47,244 nucleotides of DNA from NCBI GenBank assembly GCA_016933815.1, contig JAFGAF010000194.1, forward strand, positions 1 through 47,244. The letters are read 5' to 3'. The notes below the pieces were generated by a model, which worked only from the letters and a program-made list of their open reading frames with translations, did no database searches and had not been told where the DNA came from. Positions within the stretch are counted from its first letter, which is position 1, and each line of letters opens with the position of its first letter. Source of the stretch: Prolixibacteraceae bacterium. GTDB lineage: Bacteria; Bacteroidota; Bacteroidia; Bacteroidales; Prolixibacteraceae. Below are positions 8,617 through 17,011 of this stretch, in pieces. Both the position numbers and the translations under genes were made by a program.

Positions 8617-9891
8617 TTACGCCTCCAACTCTTTAAACAACTGCGATGTTTTACGTTTGTAAATACCAAATCCGGCCAACGCAGCGCCAATAACGGTTGA
8701 CAACAGCCCAGGGATAAAACCAATATAGTATGTCGCCGGTGTTATGCGTGCTTTTATTTCTGAGGGCATCATCATGGTTGCACCTTCGAGCATGGCCGAC
8801 ATGTCGATTCCGTAAGTTTGCATCAACCACGAAAAAAGTAAGCCAAATCCTGTACCAACCAATGAGCCCAATACACCAATTACAATTGCTTCGTAAATGA
8901 GCGTATTAAACACATGGCGTTTTTCTTCGCCCATGGCCAGTCTTATGCCAAATTCGCCATAGCGGCGCAATGCACCAAGCAAGCCTGCATTCCAAAGCAC
9001 CAAAGCCATTGCAAAAACAAAAACCATCGATATGTAAATGGTCCAGACATCAACCAAGGCAACATATTGCCCCATAGTACCCTGCTGTCCAAGAGTTTTC
9101 ATAACCGGAGCATAAGGATCGTCAACATTGGCATAGGCCTCGTTAAATTCAGATGCTTTTTCAACAGCAAGTCCGTTATCGTAAAAGCCACCTGGCAAAA
9201 AACCTATCAGCTCACCAGCGGCATTATCCATATCAAGAGCAAACTGTGCATCATTTATATCGACCAACAATGCACCGCGGTCCATTTGTTCCACCCCAAA
9301 AGTTATCGTTCCAGCTACTTTAAAAGTATAAAAAGCCATACTTCCGTTCATCGTAGAGCCAATAAGCGTAAACTCATCACCGGGATTGACCCCTAGGTTT
9401 TGAGCAAATTTCTCGCTCAACAAAGCTTGTTGTGGCTCCTTAATCAGCGTACCCCTTACCAGTGTTTTTTCAATGTTGAGCCTTTCGGCCTCTTTGCTTT
9501 CGGGCGACAAAAAATCGAGTGCCATTCCAAATGCCGGACCTTGTGAACGGGTTTCGCCATTGGCATCGGGCACATCAACCAATCCTCCAAACTGAATGCG
9601 TGGCGACCAATCAACATCGGAAAACATTTGTTTGAGGTTGCTTTTGAGTTCGTCCACCTCAAGTAAAGCCAAATCGTTGGGCATTTGGTTCATTTCATCA
9701 GCATAAGCTGTGGTCATCACTTTCAGGTGTCCGTGGGTAAATCGGGCATTCATTTCGATGGTATCGCCCATGTAGCCGGTAACAAAAGCGTGCATAAAAA
9801 CAGTAAGCATTACACCTATGGCTACTACCATTACCGGAATTCGGCTGCGGCTTTTGTCGCGTAAAAGTCCTTTTATTAGAAATTTAATCAT
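8617..9891 (-). CDS. FtsX/LolC-type ABC transporter permease
   Basis: A 424-aa permease with the MacB/LolCE layout. TM1 is at about residues 18-38 after LLRDKSRSRIPVMVV, a large periplasmic domain spans 40-275, and three C-terminal membrane helices end in the YKRKTSQLFKELEA tail. The GEFGIRLAMGEEKRHVFNTLIYEAIVIG segment is the FtsX coupling region that contacts the ATPase. It would pair with the second permease to make a LolC/LolE-like heterodimer. The start overlaps the stop of the second permease by 4 bp (ATGA). Confidence 0.9.
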   Translation of the reverse strand: MIKFLIKGLLRDKSRSRIPVMVVAIGVMLTVFMHAFVTGYMGDTIEMNARFTHGHLKVMTTAYADEMNQMPNDLALLEVDELKSNLKQMFSDVDWSPRIQFGGLVDVPDANGETRSQGPAFGMALDFLSPESKEAERLNIEKTLVRGTLIKEPQQALLSEKFAQNLGVNPGDEFTLIGSTMNGSMAFYTFKVAGTITFGVEQMDRGALLVDINDAQFALDMDNAAGELIGFLPGGFYDNGLAVEKASEFNEAYANVDDPYAPVMKTLGQQGTMGQYVALVDVWTIYISMVFVFAMALVLWNAGLLGALRRYGEFGIRLAMGEEKRHVFNTLIYEAIVIGVLGSLVGTGFGLLFSWLMQTYGIDMSAMLEGATMMMPSEIKARITPATYYIGFIPGLLSTVIGAALAGFGIYKRKTSQLFKELEA

Positions 9892-11063
9892 TGTATTTTC
9901 CCCCTTAAAGCTTCAGTTGGATTCATTTTAGCAATTTTCCTCGATGGAAAATAACTCACAATAGACGTAACAATCAATACAATAAGTGTAGTTGTTACTA
10001 TCAAGCCTACACTGTACACAGGAAAAAGTGTTTGTGCTATGGCTATTCCAAACTCGCTGGTATCGACCGGCATTGTAAGACCGATTTTTGCCTGCCAAGC
10101 CAGAAACGGTATTCCATAAGCTGCAGCAACAATGGCCGCAAATATAGCATGCATAGCTCCTTCAACAGTAAAAAGGCCAACCACCTGTTTGCGCGTGTAA
10201 CCCAAAGCAATGTAAGTTCCAATTTCTTTTTGCCTACGGAAAATGGATAAAACCTGGGTATCGAAAATAGCGAGCATGGCCAGCAGAATCAGTATAAAAT
10301 AAAAAACCGACTGTCCTGAATTTTTTGTTTTTATCATATCATCAACAGTCTTGGTTAAATCACTTTTTGATTTTAAAACAAGACCTGCCACAGCATCTCG
10401 ACCCATTACTTCGTTGCTGAATGTAAAGATGGTAGCCCGATTTTCGAGACCCGTCATTTGCTGTAAACTTTGAAGCGGAATATAAACCTGCCCCGACTCA
10501 ACAGCCGGCACATTCGACGAAAATATGTCAATAATTTCTATTTCGGTGGCATCAAAAGTTCCGTGTGCATCGCGCCAGCGTACCATCACCCGGTCGCCAA
10601 CATCAAGTTTCATAGTACGCGCCATCATTTGACCAATAAACGCGGGTAAAACTGTAATCGCGGTATCGAGTTTTGCCGATGGTAGTTTCAAAACATTTTG
10701 GTCGGGATCGATGCCCTTAAGAATTACTTGTTGCATGCGCCCTTGGGGATAAATAGTTCCCTGAACGATCAGCATTGGGGTCATTGTACCTTTATCAATT
10801 TCGCTTTCGAGTTGCGACGGTATTTCATTATGGCTTTCCGAAAATGTAAAAGGGTCGTACGGATCGTAATTCTCGTGCCAGTACTGCCCCGCTCCTATTT
10901 CCCAATTGGCCATGTCGGTTTTTGCCTGATGATCCCAGCCTACCATAATGCCTTTCATCCATATAATAACTACGAACGAAAACGACAACACGATCACGTT
11001 CAACCATGTGCGCAGTCCTGCGCCAATCAGGTTCCGGTAAGCCAGTTTTATTGCTAACCACAT
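9888..11063 (-). CDS. FtsX/LolE-type ABC transporter permease
   Basis: A 391-aa paralogue of the neighbouring permease with the same plan: TM1 near residues 18-36, a periplasmic domain, and three C-terminal helices. The coupling segment is FRRQKEIGTYIALGYTRKQVVGLFTVEGAMHAI and the tail is SRKIAKMNPTEALRGKIQ, a strongly conserved ending of MacB/LolCE-type permeases. It starts 12 bp after the ATPase stop. Together with the ATPase and LolA-like protein it suggests extraction of a lipid or lipoprotein from the inner membrane. Confidence 0.9.
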   Translation of the reverse strand: MWLAIKLAYRNLIGAGLRTWLNVIVLSFSFVVIIWMKGIMVGWDHQAKTDMANWEIGAGQYWHENYDPYDPFTFSESHNEIPSQLESEIDKGTMTPMLIVQGTIYPQGRMQQVILKGIDPDQNVLKLPSAKLDTAITVLPAFIGQMMARTMKLDVGDRVMVRWRDAHGTFDATEIEIIDIFSSNVPAVESGQVYIPLQSLQQMTGLENRATIFTFSNEVMGRDAVAGLVLKSKSDLTKTVDDMIKTKNSGQSVFYFILILLAMLAIFDTQVLSIFRRQKEIGTYIALGYTRKQVVGLFTVEGAMHAIFAAIVAAAYGIPFLAWQAKIGLTMPVDTSEFGIAIAQTLFPVYSVGLIVTTTLIVLIVTSIVSYFPSRKIAKMNPTEALRGKIQ

Positions 11064-11075
11064 AATGTTTTCGTT

Positions 11076-11822
11076 TTAGTTGTTTACAATTTCCTCGTGA
11101 TCGACCAAGCCGTCCTTCATGAAGATTTTCCGTTTCAGGTACCCAATCACCTTTTCGTCGTGCGTGGCAAAAAGGAAAGTGGTTTTGAGTTCGCGGTTAA
11201 GCGTTTCCATGGTTTTAAGTATGTTGTGCGAGTTGGCTGCATCGAGGTTGGCAGTGGGTTCATCGGCCAGTACCAACGACGGACGTTTTACCATGGCACG
11301 GGCAATGGCCACCCGCTGGCATTCGCCACCCGAAAGTTTTGGCGGCTTCGATTTTACCTTGTCGGTAAGCCCCACCCATTCGAGGGCATCCATCACCATT
11401 TTTTTGCGCTCGGCAGCGGTGTAGTTCAGCAATAGCAGCGGGAATTCAACATTCTCGAACACCGTGTGTACCTGCAACAGGTTGTAACTTTGAAAGATAA
11501 AACCGAGGCTTTCTTTCCTTAAACGTGCGGCTCCTTTGGCGCTGAGCTTGCTCACAGACTGGCCCAGCACAATGGCCTCGCCATCGGATGGAGAATCGAG
11601 TGAGCCCAAGATGTTGAGCAAGGTTGTTTTACCCGAACCGCTGGGGCCTATCAGCCCTGCAAATTCGCCTGTACCAAACTCAAGGTCGATACCTTTAAGC
11701 GCGGTAAACTCACCTTTTCCCATTGGGAATCGTTTGATGAGTTGATTGGTTTTGATGATAGCGACCCCTAAATCCCCTAAAGGGGACTTCTTAGTGTCTG
11801 CGTTATTGTTTCTTTCATTCAT
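11076..11822 (-). CDS. LolD/MacB-type ABC transporter ATPase with a REP-encoded N-terminal stretch
   Basis: A 248-aa ATP-binding protein with Walker A GPSGSGKTT, Q-loop FIFQSYNLL, signature LSGGECQRVAIARA, Walker B LVLADEPTANLD and H-loop ATHD, all typical of the LolD/MacB class. The normal domain would begin at IIKTNQLIKRF, but no ATG or GTG is present there. The only upstream start in frame is ATG 11822, so about 20 extra residues are made, including KSPLGDLGV, which is encoded by a REP-like palindrome (11764-11789). Function should be unaffected if the extension is tolerated. Partner of the two permeases downstream. Confidence 0.92.
   Translation of the reverse strand: MNERNNNADTKKSPLGDLGVAIIKTNQLIKRFPMGKGEFTALKGIDLEFGTGEFAGLIGPSGSGKTTLLNILGSLDSPSDGEAIVLGQSVSKLSAKGAARLRKESLGFIFQSYNLLQVHTVFENVEFPLLLLNYTAAERKKMVMDALEWVGLTDKVKSKPPKLSGGECQRVAIARAMVKRPSLVLADEPTANLDAANSHNILKTMETLNRELKTTFLFATHDEKVIGYLKRKIFMKDGLVDHEEIVNN
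11764..11789. repeat. REP-like palindrome, copy A, inside the ATPase gene
   Basis: ACCCCTAAATCCCCTAAAG continues as GGGACTT. The core CCCCTAAAGGGG is a perfect palindrome. It is the inverted partner of copy B at 11874-11903, differing at one base over 26. It lies in frame within the 5' end of the ABC ATPase gene. Palindromes of this CCCCTNNAGGGG kind are a familiar dispersed repeat in Bacteroidetes genomes (general knowledge). Confidence 0.8.
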
Positions 11823-11873
11823 TTATTTAAATTTAAAGTTTCATTAATGTACTATTCTTCAAATCTGGTAGTT

Positions 11874-11903
11874 CCTAAAGTCCCCTTCAGGGGATTTAGG
11901 GGT
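11874..11903. repeat. REP-like palindrome, copy B, providing the stop codon of the barrel gene
   Basis: CCTAAAGTCCCCTTCAGGGG followed by ATTTAGGGGT. Its reverse complement matches copy A (11764-11789) at 25 of 26 bases, so the two face each other across the gap between the barrel gene and the ATPase gene. The TAA stop of the barrel gene (11898-11896) and its last codon lie within this element. Confidence 0.8.
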
Positions 11904-13032
11904 ATATAACTATCATTAATTGTATCCCCGTTCCTCCAAACAAATTCACATCGTTGGCCGTGAGCGGAATATTGTAATTTTTGGGGTTGCTGTACCCCAT
12001 TGCATAGAACGAGAAGCGACGGAACTGATGGTTCCAGGTCACCATGTTGTATATATCGTTATTTTTCCAATCGTAATAAAAGAGAGCGCTTAGTTGGTCG
12101 TTCATCCCCAGCGGATAACTTAAGGACATTGTAGAGAATAAAAATGGGTGCTCCATTGCGAAAGGCTTTTCGTCGTAAGCAAACAGTAGCTGTTCGGAAA
12201 TAAGGTTCAGCCCGTTTCCAATGCCAAAAGTATAGTCGGTTCCCACACTTAGCGATGCTTGGTTGGTGAACATGCCCATGTTTTTGCTTTTGTGCATCCA
12301 TGCAGCCTCAAACCAAAGACCAACGCCCAAGTCCCATTTCCCGTCGATGCCAAAGCGGTTTTCGTTTACAATTTCAACAATGGCCGGAATTTCGCCCATG
12401 CCACTTTTATCCACTTCGCGGTTGTGGTATGAAAAAGCCACTTCGCCCTTTGGCACGGGCAATTGCACCCGCCCTCCAAACTCAGGCCGTTGCTGACTGG
12501 TATTGCCAATCTCCCATGTTTTAGCCTCTTTGTTCCCGTAAAGAGCCCACATCCATACGTTGGCATTGTTCAGAAAATAATAGCGACCAAGAATACCCCA
12601 AACGCCATCGGTTAGTTGCAGCGGGTCGCGCGGGTCAAGCTTATCGAACCACATCAGCGGACGGATCATCGAGGCCGAACCGAAGTTGATTTTTTGCAAC
12701 CCTGCCCTGATTTCAAGCTGTTGGTTTGAATAGCGCACCCATAAACGATAAGGCTTAATGTTACCACTTGAATAAAGCGTATCGAAAGGCAGCGTACCGA
12801 GTGTCCCATTAATATTAGCCGAGGCTTCAACATCGAAAAGCCCTTTCGCAACTGTTCCGTATTCGAAATTAAACTGTGGAATATAACGCGCACCACCCCA
12901 CAAATCAAGCTCGTTGGCCGGATTGTAGTTGGTCCATGCCGAAAGCTGCCCTTTAAATTGAAGGCTTTGTGCCGTTAATTGCTGTGTAACAACAAGAAGG
13001 AGCAAGAATAATATGGATTTAATAGTTTTCAT
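11896..13032 (-). CDS. Predicted outer-membrane beta-barrel protein
   Basis: A 378-aa protein with a Sec signal peptide (TQQLTAQS) and then alternating aromatic and polar strands throughout (LWVRYSNQQLEIRAGLQKINFG; GEVAFSYHNREVD; LSALFYYDWKNNDIYNMVTW), as in porin-like or alginate-export-like barrels. I do not recognise a named family. Being in the same operon as a LolA-like protein and a LolCDE-like transporter, it could be the outer-membrane end of that route (inference). The final Pro codon and stop come from REP copy B, so the natural C-terminus may have been ...MIVIY or longer. Its start overlaps the TetR stop by 4 bp. Confidence 0.75.
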   Translation of the reverse strand: MKTIKSILFLLLLVVTQQLTAQSLQFKGQLSAWTNYNPANELDLWGGARYIPQFNFEYGTVAKGLFDVEASANINGTLGTLPFDTLYSSGNIKPYRLWVRYSNQQLEIRAGLQKINFGSASMIRPLMWFDKLDPRDPLQLTDGVWGILGRYYFLNNANVWMWALYGNKEAKTWEIGNTSQQRPEFGGRVQLPVPKGEVAFSYHNREVDKSGMGEIPAIVEIVNENRFGIDGKWDLGVGLWFEAAWMHKSKNMGMFTNQASLSVGTDYTFGIGNGLNLISEQLLFAYDEKPFAMEHPFLFSTMSLSYPLGMNDQLSALFYYDWKNNDIYNMVTWNHQFRRFSFYAMGYSNPKNYNIPLTANDVNLFGGTGIQLMIVIYP

Positions 13033-13616
13033 TTTTCATTATTGTACGGCGACATGCCATAAGCAAACAGGTTGGTAAATTCCATCACCAAATCTTCGGG
13101 ATTGGCGTAGAGCGACAACAAATAAGGGTCGTCCATAAAAGTACTTAGTTTACTAGCCACATATAAGTAGAACTGCATGTTCATATTGCTGCGAATGAGG
13201 CCACGGGCTTGTAATTCTTTGAAATCGGACAACATGGAAGCCATCACTTCGCCGGTCTTTGCTTGCATATATTCAGCCAAACCCAAATCGGCATCGGTAT
13301 AAAAATCGGCCAAGAATTCCTTACTGATTTCGTGAATTCCATCCTTTTTCATTTTCAGCATTCCCTCAATCAACTCAAACGAAGAATTAGCGCTGTTTTT
13401 CAATACATTAAAATCACTAATGGCCTTATGAACAACTTTGTCGAGTACTTTTTTTGCCAATTCAGTTTTATTATCAAAATGCTTATAAAAAGTCATTTTA
13501 CTCACATTCCCTTCACGACAAATCTCCTCGATTGTCACTTTTTTGAAACCAAATTTCCAAAAAAGCTTTTGAGCTGCTTCAAGTATATCGTTGTATTTTT
13601 TATTTTTTTTAGACAT
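13029..13616 (-). CDS. TetR/AcrR family regulator of the Lol-like operon
   Basis: A 195-aa TetR protein with helix-turn-helix KVTIEEICREGNVSKMTFYKHF and the following DNKTEL turn (about residues 23-50), then a helical effector domain. It is the first gene of a run ending at 7810: TetR, barrel, ATPase, permease, permease, LolA-like protein, with overlaps or short gaps. This suggests the regulator senses something linked to the exported cargo or envelope state and represses its own operon, probably at the palindrome next to its -7 box (13639-13654). Confidence 0.9.
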   Translation of the reverse strand: MSKKNKKYNDILEAAQKLFWKFGFKKVTIEEICREGNVSKMTFYKHFDNKTELAKKVLDKVVHKAISDFNVLKNSANSSFELIEGMLKMKKDGIHEISKEFLADFYTDADLGLAEYMQAKTGEVMASMLSDFKELQARGLIRSNMNMQFYLYVASKLSTFMDDPYLLSLYANPEDLVMEFTNLFAYGMSPYNNEK

Positions 13617-13638
13617 TTATTCGTATTTTATACTTTAT

Positions 13639-13654
13639 ACGTACAAATATACGT
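13639..13654 (-). promoter_or_regulatory. Promoter and candidate TetR operator
   Basis: The minus strand carries TATATTTG (13651-13644), a good -7 box, 27 nt before the tetR start. Around it is the inverted repeat ACGTA-N6-TACGT (13639-13654). A palindrome on top of the -7 box fits autorepression by the TetR protein. The arms are short, so this is tentative. Confidence 0.55.
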
Positions 13655-13775
13655 TATTTTTCTTTTTTGCAATATTTCGTAAGTTTATTATTGGAAAAAA
13701 TATCATTTTTGCTTTTTTGTTGATTACATTTTACGTTTTAGCGTTTTTTTGTTGATTTGGTTTGACGTTTTTGTG

Positions 13776-13804
13776 TATATTTGTAAATCAAATTCAACAA
13801 ATAT
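13776..13804 (+). promoter_or_regulatory. Promoter of the first DUF4143 ATPase gene
   Basis: TATATTTG at 13776-13783, with TTG at 13752-13754 spaced 21 bp as a -33 element. The box forms half of an inverted repeat, ATATTTG (13777-13783) with CAAATAT (13798-13804), whose second arm runs into the start codon. The same arrangement, with longer arms, occurs at the second DUF4143 gene. Confidence 0.6.
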
Positions 13805-15002
13805 GGAATTAAATAGATTGTACACATGGTCGTACCAACAAATAAAACGAACAAACAATACTTTTAAACGGTACTTATGCGAGCGGATAGACTGGAAGAA
13901 CCGGCTGAATATTATTATTGGGATGCGGGGCACCGGTAAAACCACCATGATGCTCCAGTATGCCAAAAATGAATTGCCTTTTGACGAATCGACAATTTAC
14001 GTATCGCTCGACGATATTTACTTTTCATCAAACAGCCTTGTTGTTTTTGTTGAAGAATTTGTAAAACGCGGCGGGAAATACCTGTTAATTGACGAAGTGC
14101 AAAAATACCCCAACTGGTCGAAGGAAATCAAAAGTATTTATGACAATTATCCTGAATTGCAAATCACAATAAGCGGTAGCTCAGCCATTGAAATACTTAA
14201 AGGCGAAGGCGACCTAAGCCGCAGGGCACTAATCTATCAACTTCACGGACTTTCGCTACGTGAGTTTGCCGAAATGAAATACCAACAAAAATTCGACACC
14301 ATTTCACTTGACCAAATAATCAACAATGCAACTTCAATATCCATTTCAATTTCAAACGAAATAAAACCCATTAAACTTTTCGAAGAATACCTGTCACATG
14401 GCTATTATCCATTTTCAATTAATGACGAAACCAATTTTGCACAACGAATGATGCAAGTTATCAACGTTGTGCTCGAAACCGACATACCGTCGGTCAACAA
14501 CATTGATTATAATGCGGTATTAAAAATGAAGAAGTTATTGGGGATAATTGCCGAATCGGTGCCCTTTAAGCCCAATGTTACCAAACTAGCGGTTCAACTG
14601 TCGTTATCGCGCGAAACACTGCTTAAATATTTTACACTGCTTGCAAAAGCCGATGTAATATCAACCCTATATTCTAATACCAAAGGGATCAGCGCATTAA
14701 ACAAGCCAGAGAAAATTTATCTGCAAAACCCAAACCTAGCCCATTTACTTTCGTCACAAAATGCTAACACAGGAAACATAAGGGAAACATTTTTTCTCAA
14801 TCAGCTTCAAATAAACCATCAGGTTGAATACCCTGTGAAAGGCGATTTTTTGGTCGATAAAAAATACACATTCGAGGTAGGCGGAAAAAACAAAAGTACC
14901 CTACAAATTAAAGAAATATCCAACGCTTACATCGCAGCCGACAACATCGAAATAGCTGTCGGTAACAAAATTCCGTTGTGGATGTTCGGGTTTATGTATT
15001 AA
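13803..15002 (+). CDS. AAA+ ATPase, DUF4143-type, copy 1
   Basis: A 399-aa P-loop ATPase: Walker A GMRGTGKTTMM near residue 40, Walker B YLLIDEVQKYP, sensor TISGSSAIEILKGEGDLSRR, then a winged-helix region and a C-terminal DUF4143-like part with D-x10-E motif residues (GDFLV, FEVGGK) recalling a PD-(D/E)XK nuclease fold. These ATPases are common accessory genes in Bacteroidetes and their role is unclear. ATG 13803 is preferred to 13749 because the latter lies upstream of the -7 box. It precedes the AbiE pair by 81 bp but has its own promoter. Confidence 0.85.
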   Translation: MELNRLYTWSYQQIKRTNNTFKRYLCERIDWKNRLNIIIGMRGTGKTTMMLQYAKNELPFDESTIYVSLDDIYFSSNSLVVFVEEFVKRGGKYLLIDEVQKYPNWSKEIKSIYDNYPELQITISGSSAIEILKGEGDLSRRALIYQLHGLSLREFAEMKYQQKFDTISLDQIINNATSISISISNEIKPIKLFEEYLSHGYYPFSINDETNFAQRMMQVINVVLETDIPSVNNIDYNAVLKMKKLLGIIAESVPFKPNVTKLAVQLSLSRETLLKYFTLLAKADVISTLYSNTKGISALNKPEKIYLQNPNLAHLLSSQNANTGNIRETFFLNQLQINHQVEYPVKGDFLVDKKYTFEVGGKNKSTLQIKEISNAYIAADNIEIAVGNKIPLWMFGFMY

Positions 15003-15059
15003 AATAGCTATTTTTGTATGCTTATTCGATATGTTGTCGATTTTCTATGCAATTTTCAC

Positions 15060-15067
15060 TATCTTTG
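15060..15067 (+). promoter_or_regulatory. -7 box of the abiE pair
   Basis: TATCTTTG, a perfect TAnnTTTG match, 16 nt upstream of the abiEi ATG. No convincing -33 element at the standard spacing; the nearest TTG (15034-15036) is 23 bp upstream. Confidence 0.6.
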
Positions 15068-15083
15068 TGGAAACAATTGAAAA

Positions 15084-15716
15084 ATGAGTTCGATAAGAGA
15101 ATATGGAATAATACCGATAAGCACCGACATGGTGGCTGATGCAATTGGCGAATACCGTTCGCCTGCCGACCGCATTAGCCGTTTGGCCAGGCGTGGCGAC
15201 CTTATCAGGTTGCAGCGCGGGCTTTTTGTGGTTGCGCCTGAACTAAGCGGGCAAACCCTTTCGCGCGAACTCATTGCCAACCACCTGTACGGTCCGTCGT
15301 ATGTTTCGTTCGAAAGTGCCTTGAGTTACCATGGCATTATTCCTGAAAGGGTGCACATGGTAAGGTCGTCCACATTTAGGCGTTCGAGACAAGTAGAAAC
15401 TCCATTGGGCGTATTTCAATATACAACAGTGCCCGAAAACTATTATCCAATTGGCATTACACAAATGCTTTACGAAGAAGAAAATTATTCATTTTTAATG
15501 GCCAGCCCCGAAAAAGCCATTTGCGATTTGATTATATGCACCTCGGGGTTACGTATTCAATCGGAACGAGCCATGCGCGAATACCTTTATGAAGACATGC
15601 GCATGGATTTTGACGACCTTGAGCGAATTGATACCGGCATAATTGAACAGTGCATCGAACATGGTCGTAAAAGAAGAGAATTGAGGTATTTACTAAACGT
15701 TTTACAAAATGAGTAA
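15084..15716 (+). CDS. abiEi: AbiEi family antitoxin (type IV toxin-antitoxin)
   Basis: A 210-aa protein with an N-terminal winged helix (ADRISRLARRGDLIRLQRGLFVV) and the AbiEi core PSYVSFESALSYHGIIPERV, then FLMASPEKAICDLI. AbiEi proteins repress the abiE promoter and counter the AbiEii toxin without direct binding, the defining feature of type IV systems (established for the Lactococcus and Streptococcus systems). Its end overlaps the toxin gene by 8 bp. Such pairs give abortive phage infection and stabilise DNA. Confidence 0.88.
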   Translation: MSSIREYGIIPISTDMVADAIGEYRSPADRISRLARRGDLIRLQRGLFVVAPELSGQTLSRELIANHLYGPSYVSFESALSYHGIIPERVHMVRSSTFRRSRQVETPLGVFQYTTVPENYYPIGITQMLYEEENYSFLMASPEKAICDLIICTSGLRIQSERAMREYLYEDMRMDFDDLERIDTGIIEQCIEHGRKRRELRYLLNVLQNE

Positions 15717-16545
15717 CAACATGTTCGACCAAATGCTTTCGAGGTACGAAATTCGCACCAAAGACGAAAAGCTGAATGCCACCCACGAGGTGATGCAGCA
15801 AATTAGCCTGGCAGGACTCTTTCGTGGAGGTTTTTTTAATCACGCAGCCTTCTACGGCGGAACCTGCCTTCGTATTTTTCATAAACTACCACGGTTTTCC
15901 GAAGATATGGATTTTTCGTTGCTCAAGAAAGATGACACGTTTAATCTTGAGGACTATTTCGATGCGGTTTATTCAGAATTTAAATCACTTGGCCGCGAAA
16001 TTAATATCGATAAAAAAGAGAAAAAAACAGAAAGCCATATTGAATCTGCTTTTTTAAAAGACAATACCGACATCTATAATTTAAAGTTTCAGACCGAGAA
16101 AACCGTAAAAATAAAAATAGAGGTTGACAAGGACCCTCCATTGCAGTTCAATAGCGAAAACAAGCTGCTTTTACACCCTTTTTCATTTATGACACGCTGC
16201 TACACGCTACCCAACCTTTATGCCGGGAAAATGCACGCGCTTGTTTACCGAAAGTGGCGAGGCCGCGTTAAGGGCCGCGACTGGTTCGACTTTGAATGGT
16301 ATGTGAAGAATAATGTCGCGCTCGATTTTAAGCATCTAAAAGAGCGCATCGCACAAAGTGAGAATATTGATAAAAGCGTGATTACACAGGAATATTTTAT
16401 TACTAAACTCAAAATAAAGATTTTAAACACCGACATCAGTCAGGTAAAAGCCGACGTACACCCTTTTATTAAGGATACAAAAGAAATGGAGCTTTGGAAC
16501 ACAGATTACTTTTTGCAACTTGCCGACATGATGCACTTCTCGTAA
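15709..16545 (+). CDS. abiEii: AbiEii/AbiGii nucleotidyltransferase toxin
   Basis: A 278-aa DNA-polymerase-beta-fold nucleotidyltransferase. The family signature is complete: FYGGTCLRIFHKLPRFSEDMDFSL around residues 48-71, with the GG and DMDFS residues that bind nucleotide and metal, then the later KIKIEVDKDPP strand and TLPNLYAGKMHALVYRKWRGRVKGRDWFDFEWY. AbiEii homologues transfer nucleotides to RNA, in some cases tRNA. The intact motifs suggest an active toxin. The stop codon runs into the A-tract that serves the convergent gene's terminator. Confidence 0.9.
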   Translation: MSNNMFDQMLSRYEIRTKDEKLNATHEVMQQISLAGLFRGGFFNHAAFYGGTCLRIFHKLPRFSEDMDFSLLKKDDTFNLEDYFDAVYSEFKSLGREINIDKKEKKTESHIESAFLKDNTDIYNLKFQTEKTVKIKIEVDKDPPLQFNSENKLLLHPFSFMTRCYTLPNLYAGKMHALVYRKWRGRVKGRDWFDFEWYVKNNVALDFKHLKERIAQSENIDKSVITQEYFITKLKIKILNTDISQVKADVHPFIKDTKEMELWNTDYFLQLADMMHFS

Positions 16546-16573
16546 AAAAAAAAGGCTTCCATTCGGAAGCCTT
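16544..16573 (-). terminator. Rho-independent terminator for the HMA/TonB operon
   Basis: Perfect 9-bp arms AAGGCTTCC (16552-16560) and GGAAGCCTT (16565-16573) with a 4-nt loop. On the minus strand they are followed by ten T residues (16553-16544). It may also slow plus-strand transcripts from abiEii, but the T tract there is poor. Confidence 0.85.
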
Positions 16574-16611
16574 AAATACGTAATAACCTTACGAAAAAAA
16601 CTCAATGTTTA

Positions 16612-16992
16612 TTAATGCGTGTGTCCATGATGTTCTTCTTTTGTCTCCTTCTTTTTTGACTCGCCATCAGTTTTTATTTCAGCTTTGTAGCCTAATTTAT
16701 CAAAGGCTTCAATTAGTTTGTCAACCGATGTTTTATCTTCCCTGAAAGTTACTTCACACTCTAGTTTTTCGAGCGAAACCTTCAAATCTTTAACGCCTTT
16801 TTCGAAGGGAATATTGCCCTCGATTTTTTGCACACAACTGTGGCAATCCATATTCACCTGAAGAACAACAGTTTCTTCGTTCTTTTTTTTCTTCTTTTTA
16901 TCGGCATTATCATTATTATTTGCAGAAACAAAACCTACAAACGAAATGCTCACCAAAAAAAGTAACAACATTGCTTTTACTACTTGTGTCAT
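16612..16992 (-). CDS. Secreted heavy-metal-associated (HMA) domain protein
   Basis: A 126-aa protein with a Sec signal peptide (residues 1-24), a lysine-rich linker, and one HMA fold containing MDCHSC (Cys50, Cys53), the metal-binding CxxC of copper chaperones, followed by the expected FEKGVKDLKVSLEKLECEVTF and KLIEAFDKLGYKAEI. A His-rich tail (HHGHTH) could add metal sites. Being periplasmic, it is not a cytosolic CopZ; it may pass copper or a similar metal to or from the TonB receptor encoded just upstream (20-bp gap). Confidence 0.88.
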   Translation of the reverse strand: MTQVVKAMLLLFLVSISFVGFVSANNNDNADKKKKKKNEETVVLQVNMDCHSCVQKIEGNIPFEKGVKDLKVSLEKLECEVTFREDKTSVDKLIEAFDKLGYKAEIKTDGESKKKETKEEHHGHTH

Positions 16993-17011
16993 AAGTTCTA
17001 TATTTTATTGA

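Noticed and set aside
11764-11903. The inverted pair of palindromes as terminal repeats of an insertion sequence
   Set aside because: Only about 80 bp lie between them, with no transposase, and the palindrome type is a known dispersed REP-like element.
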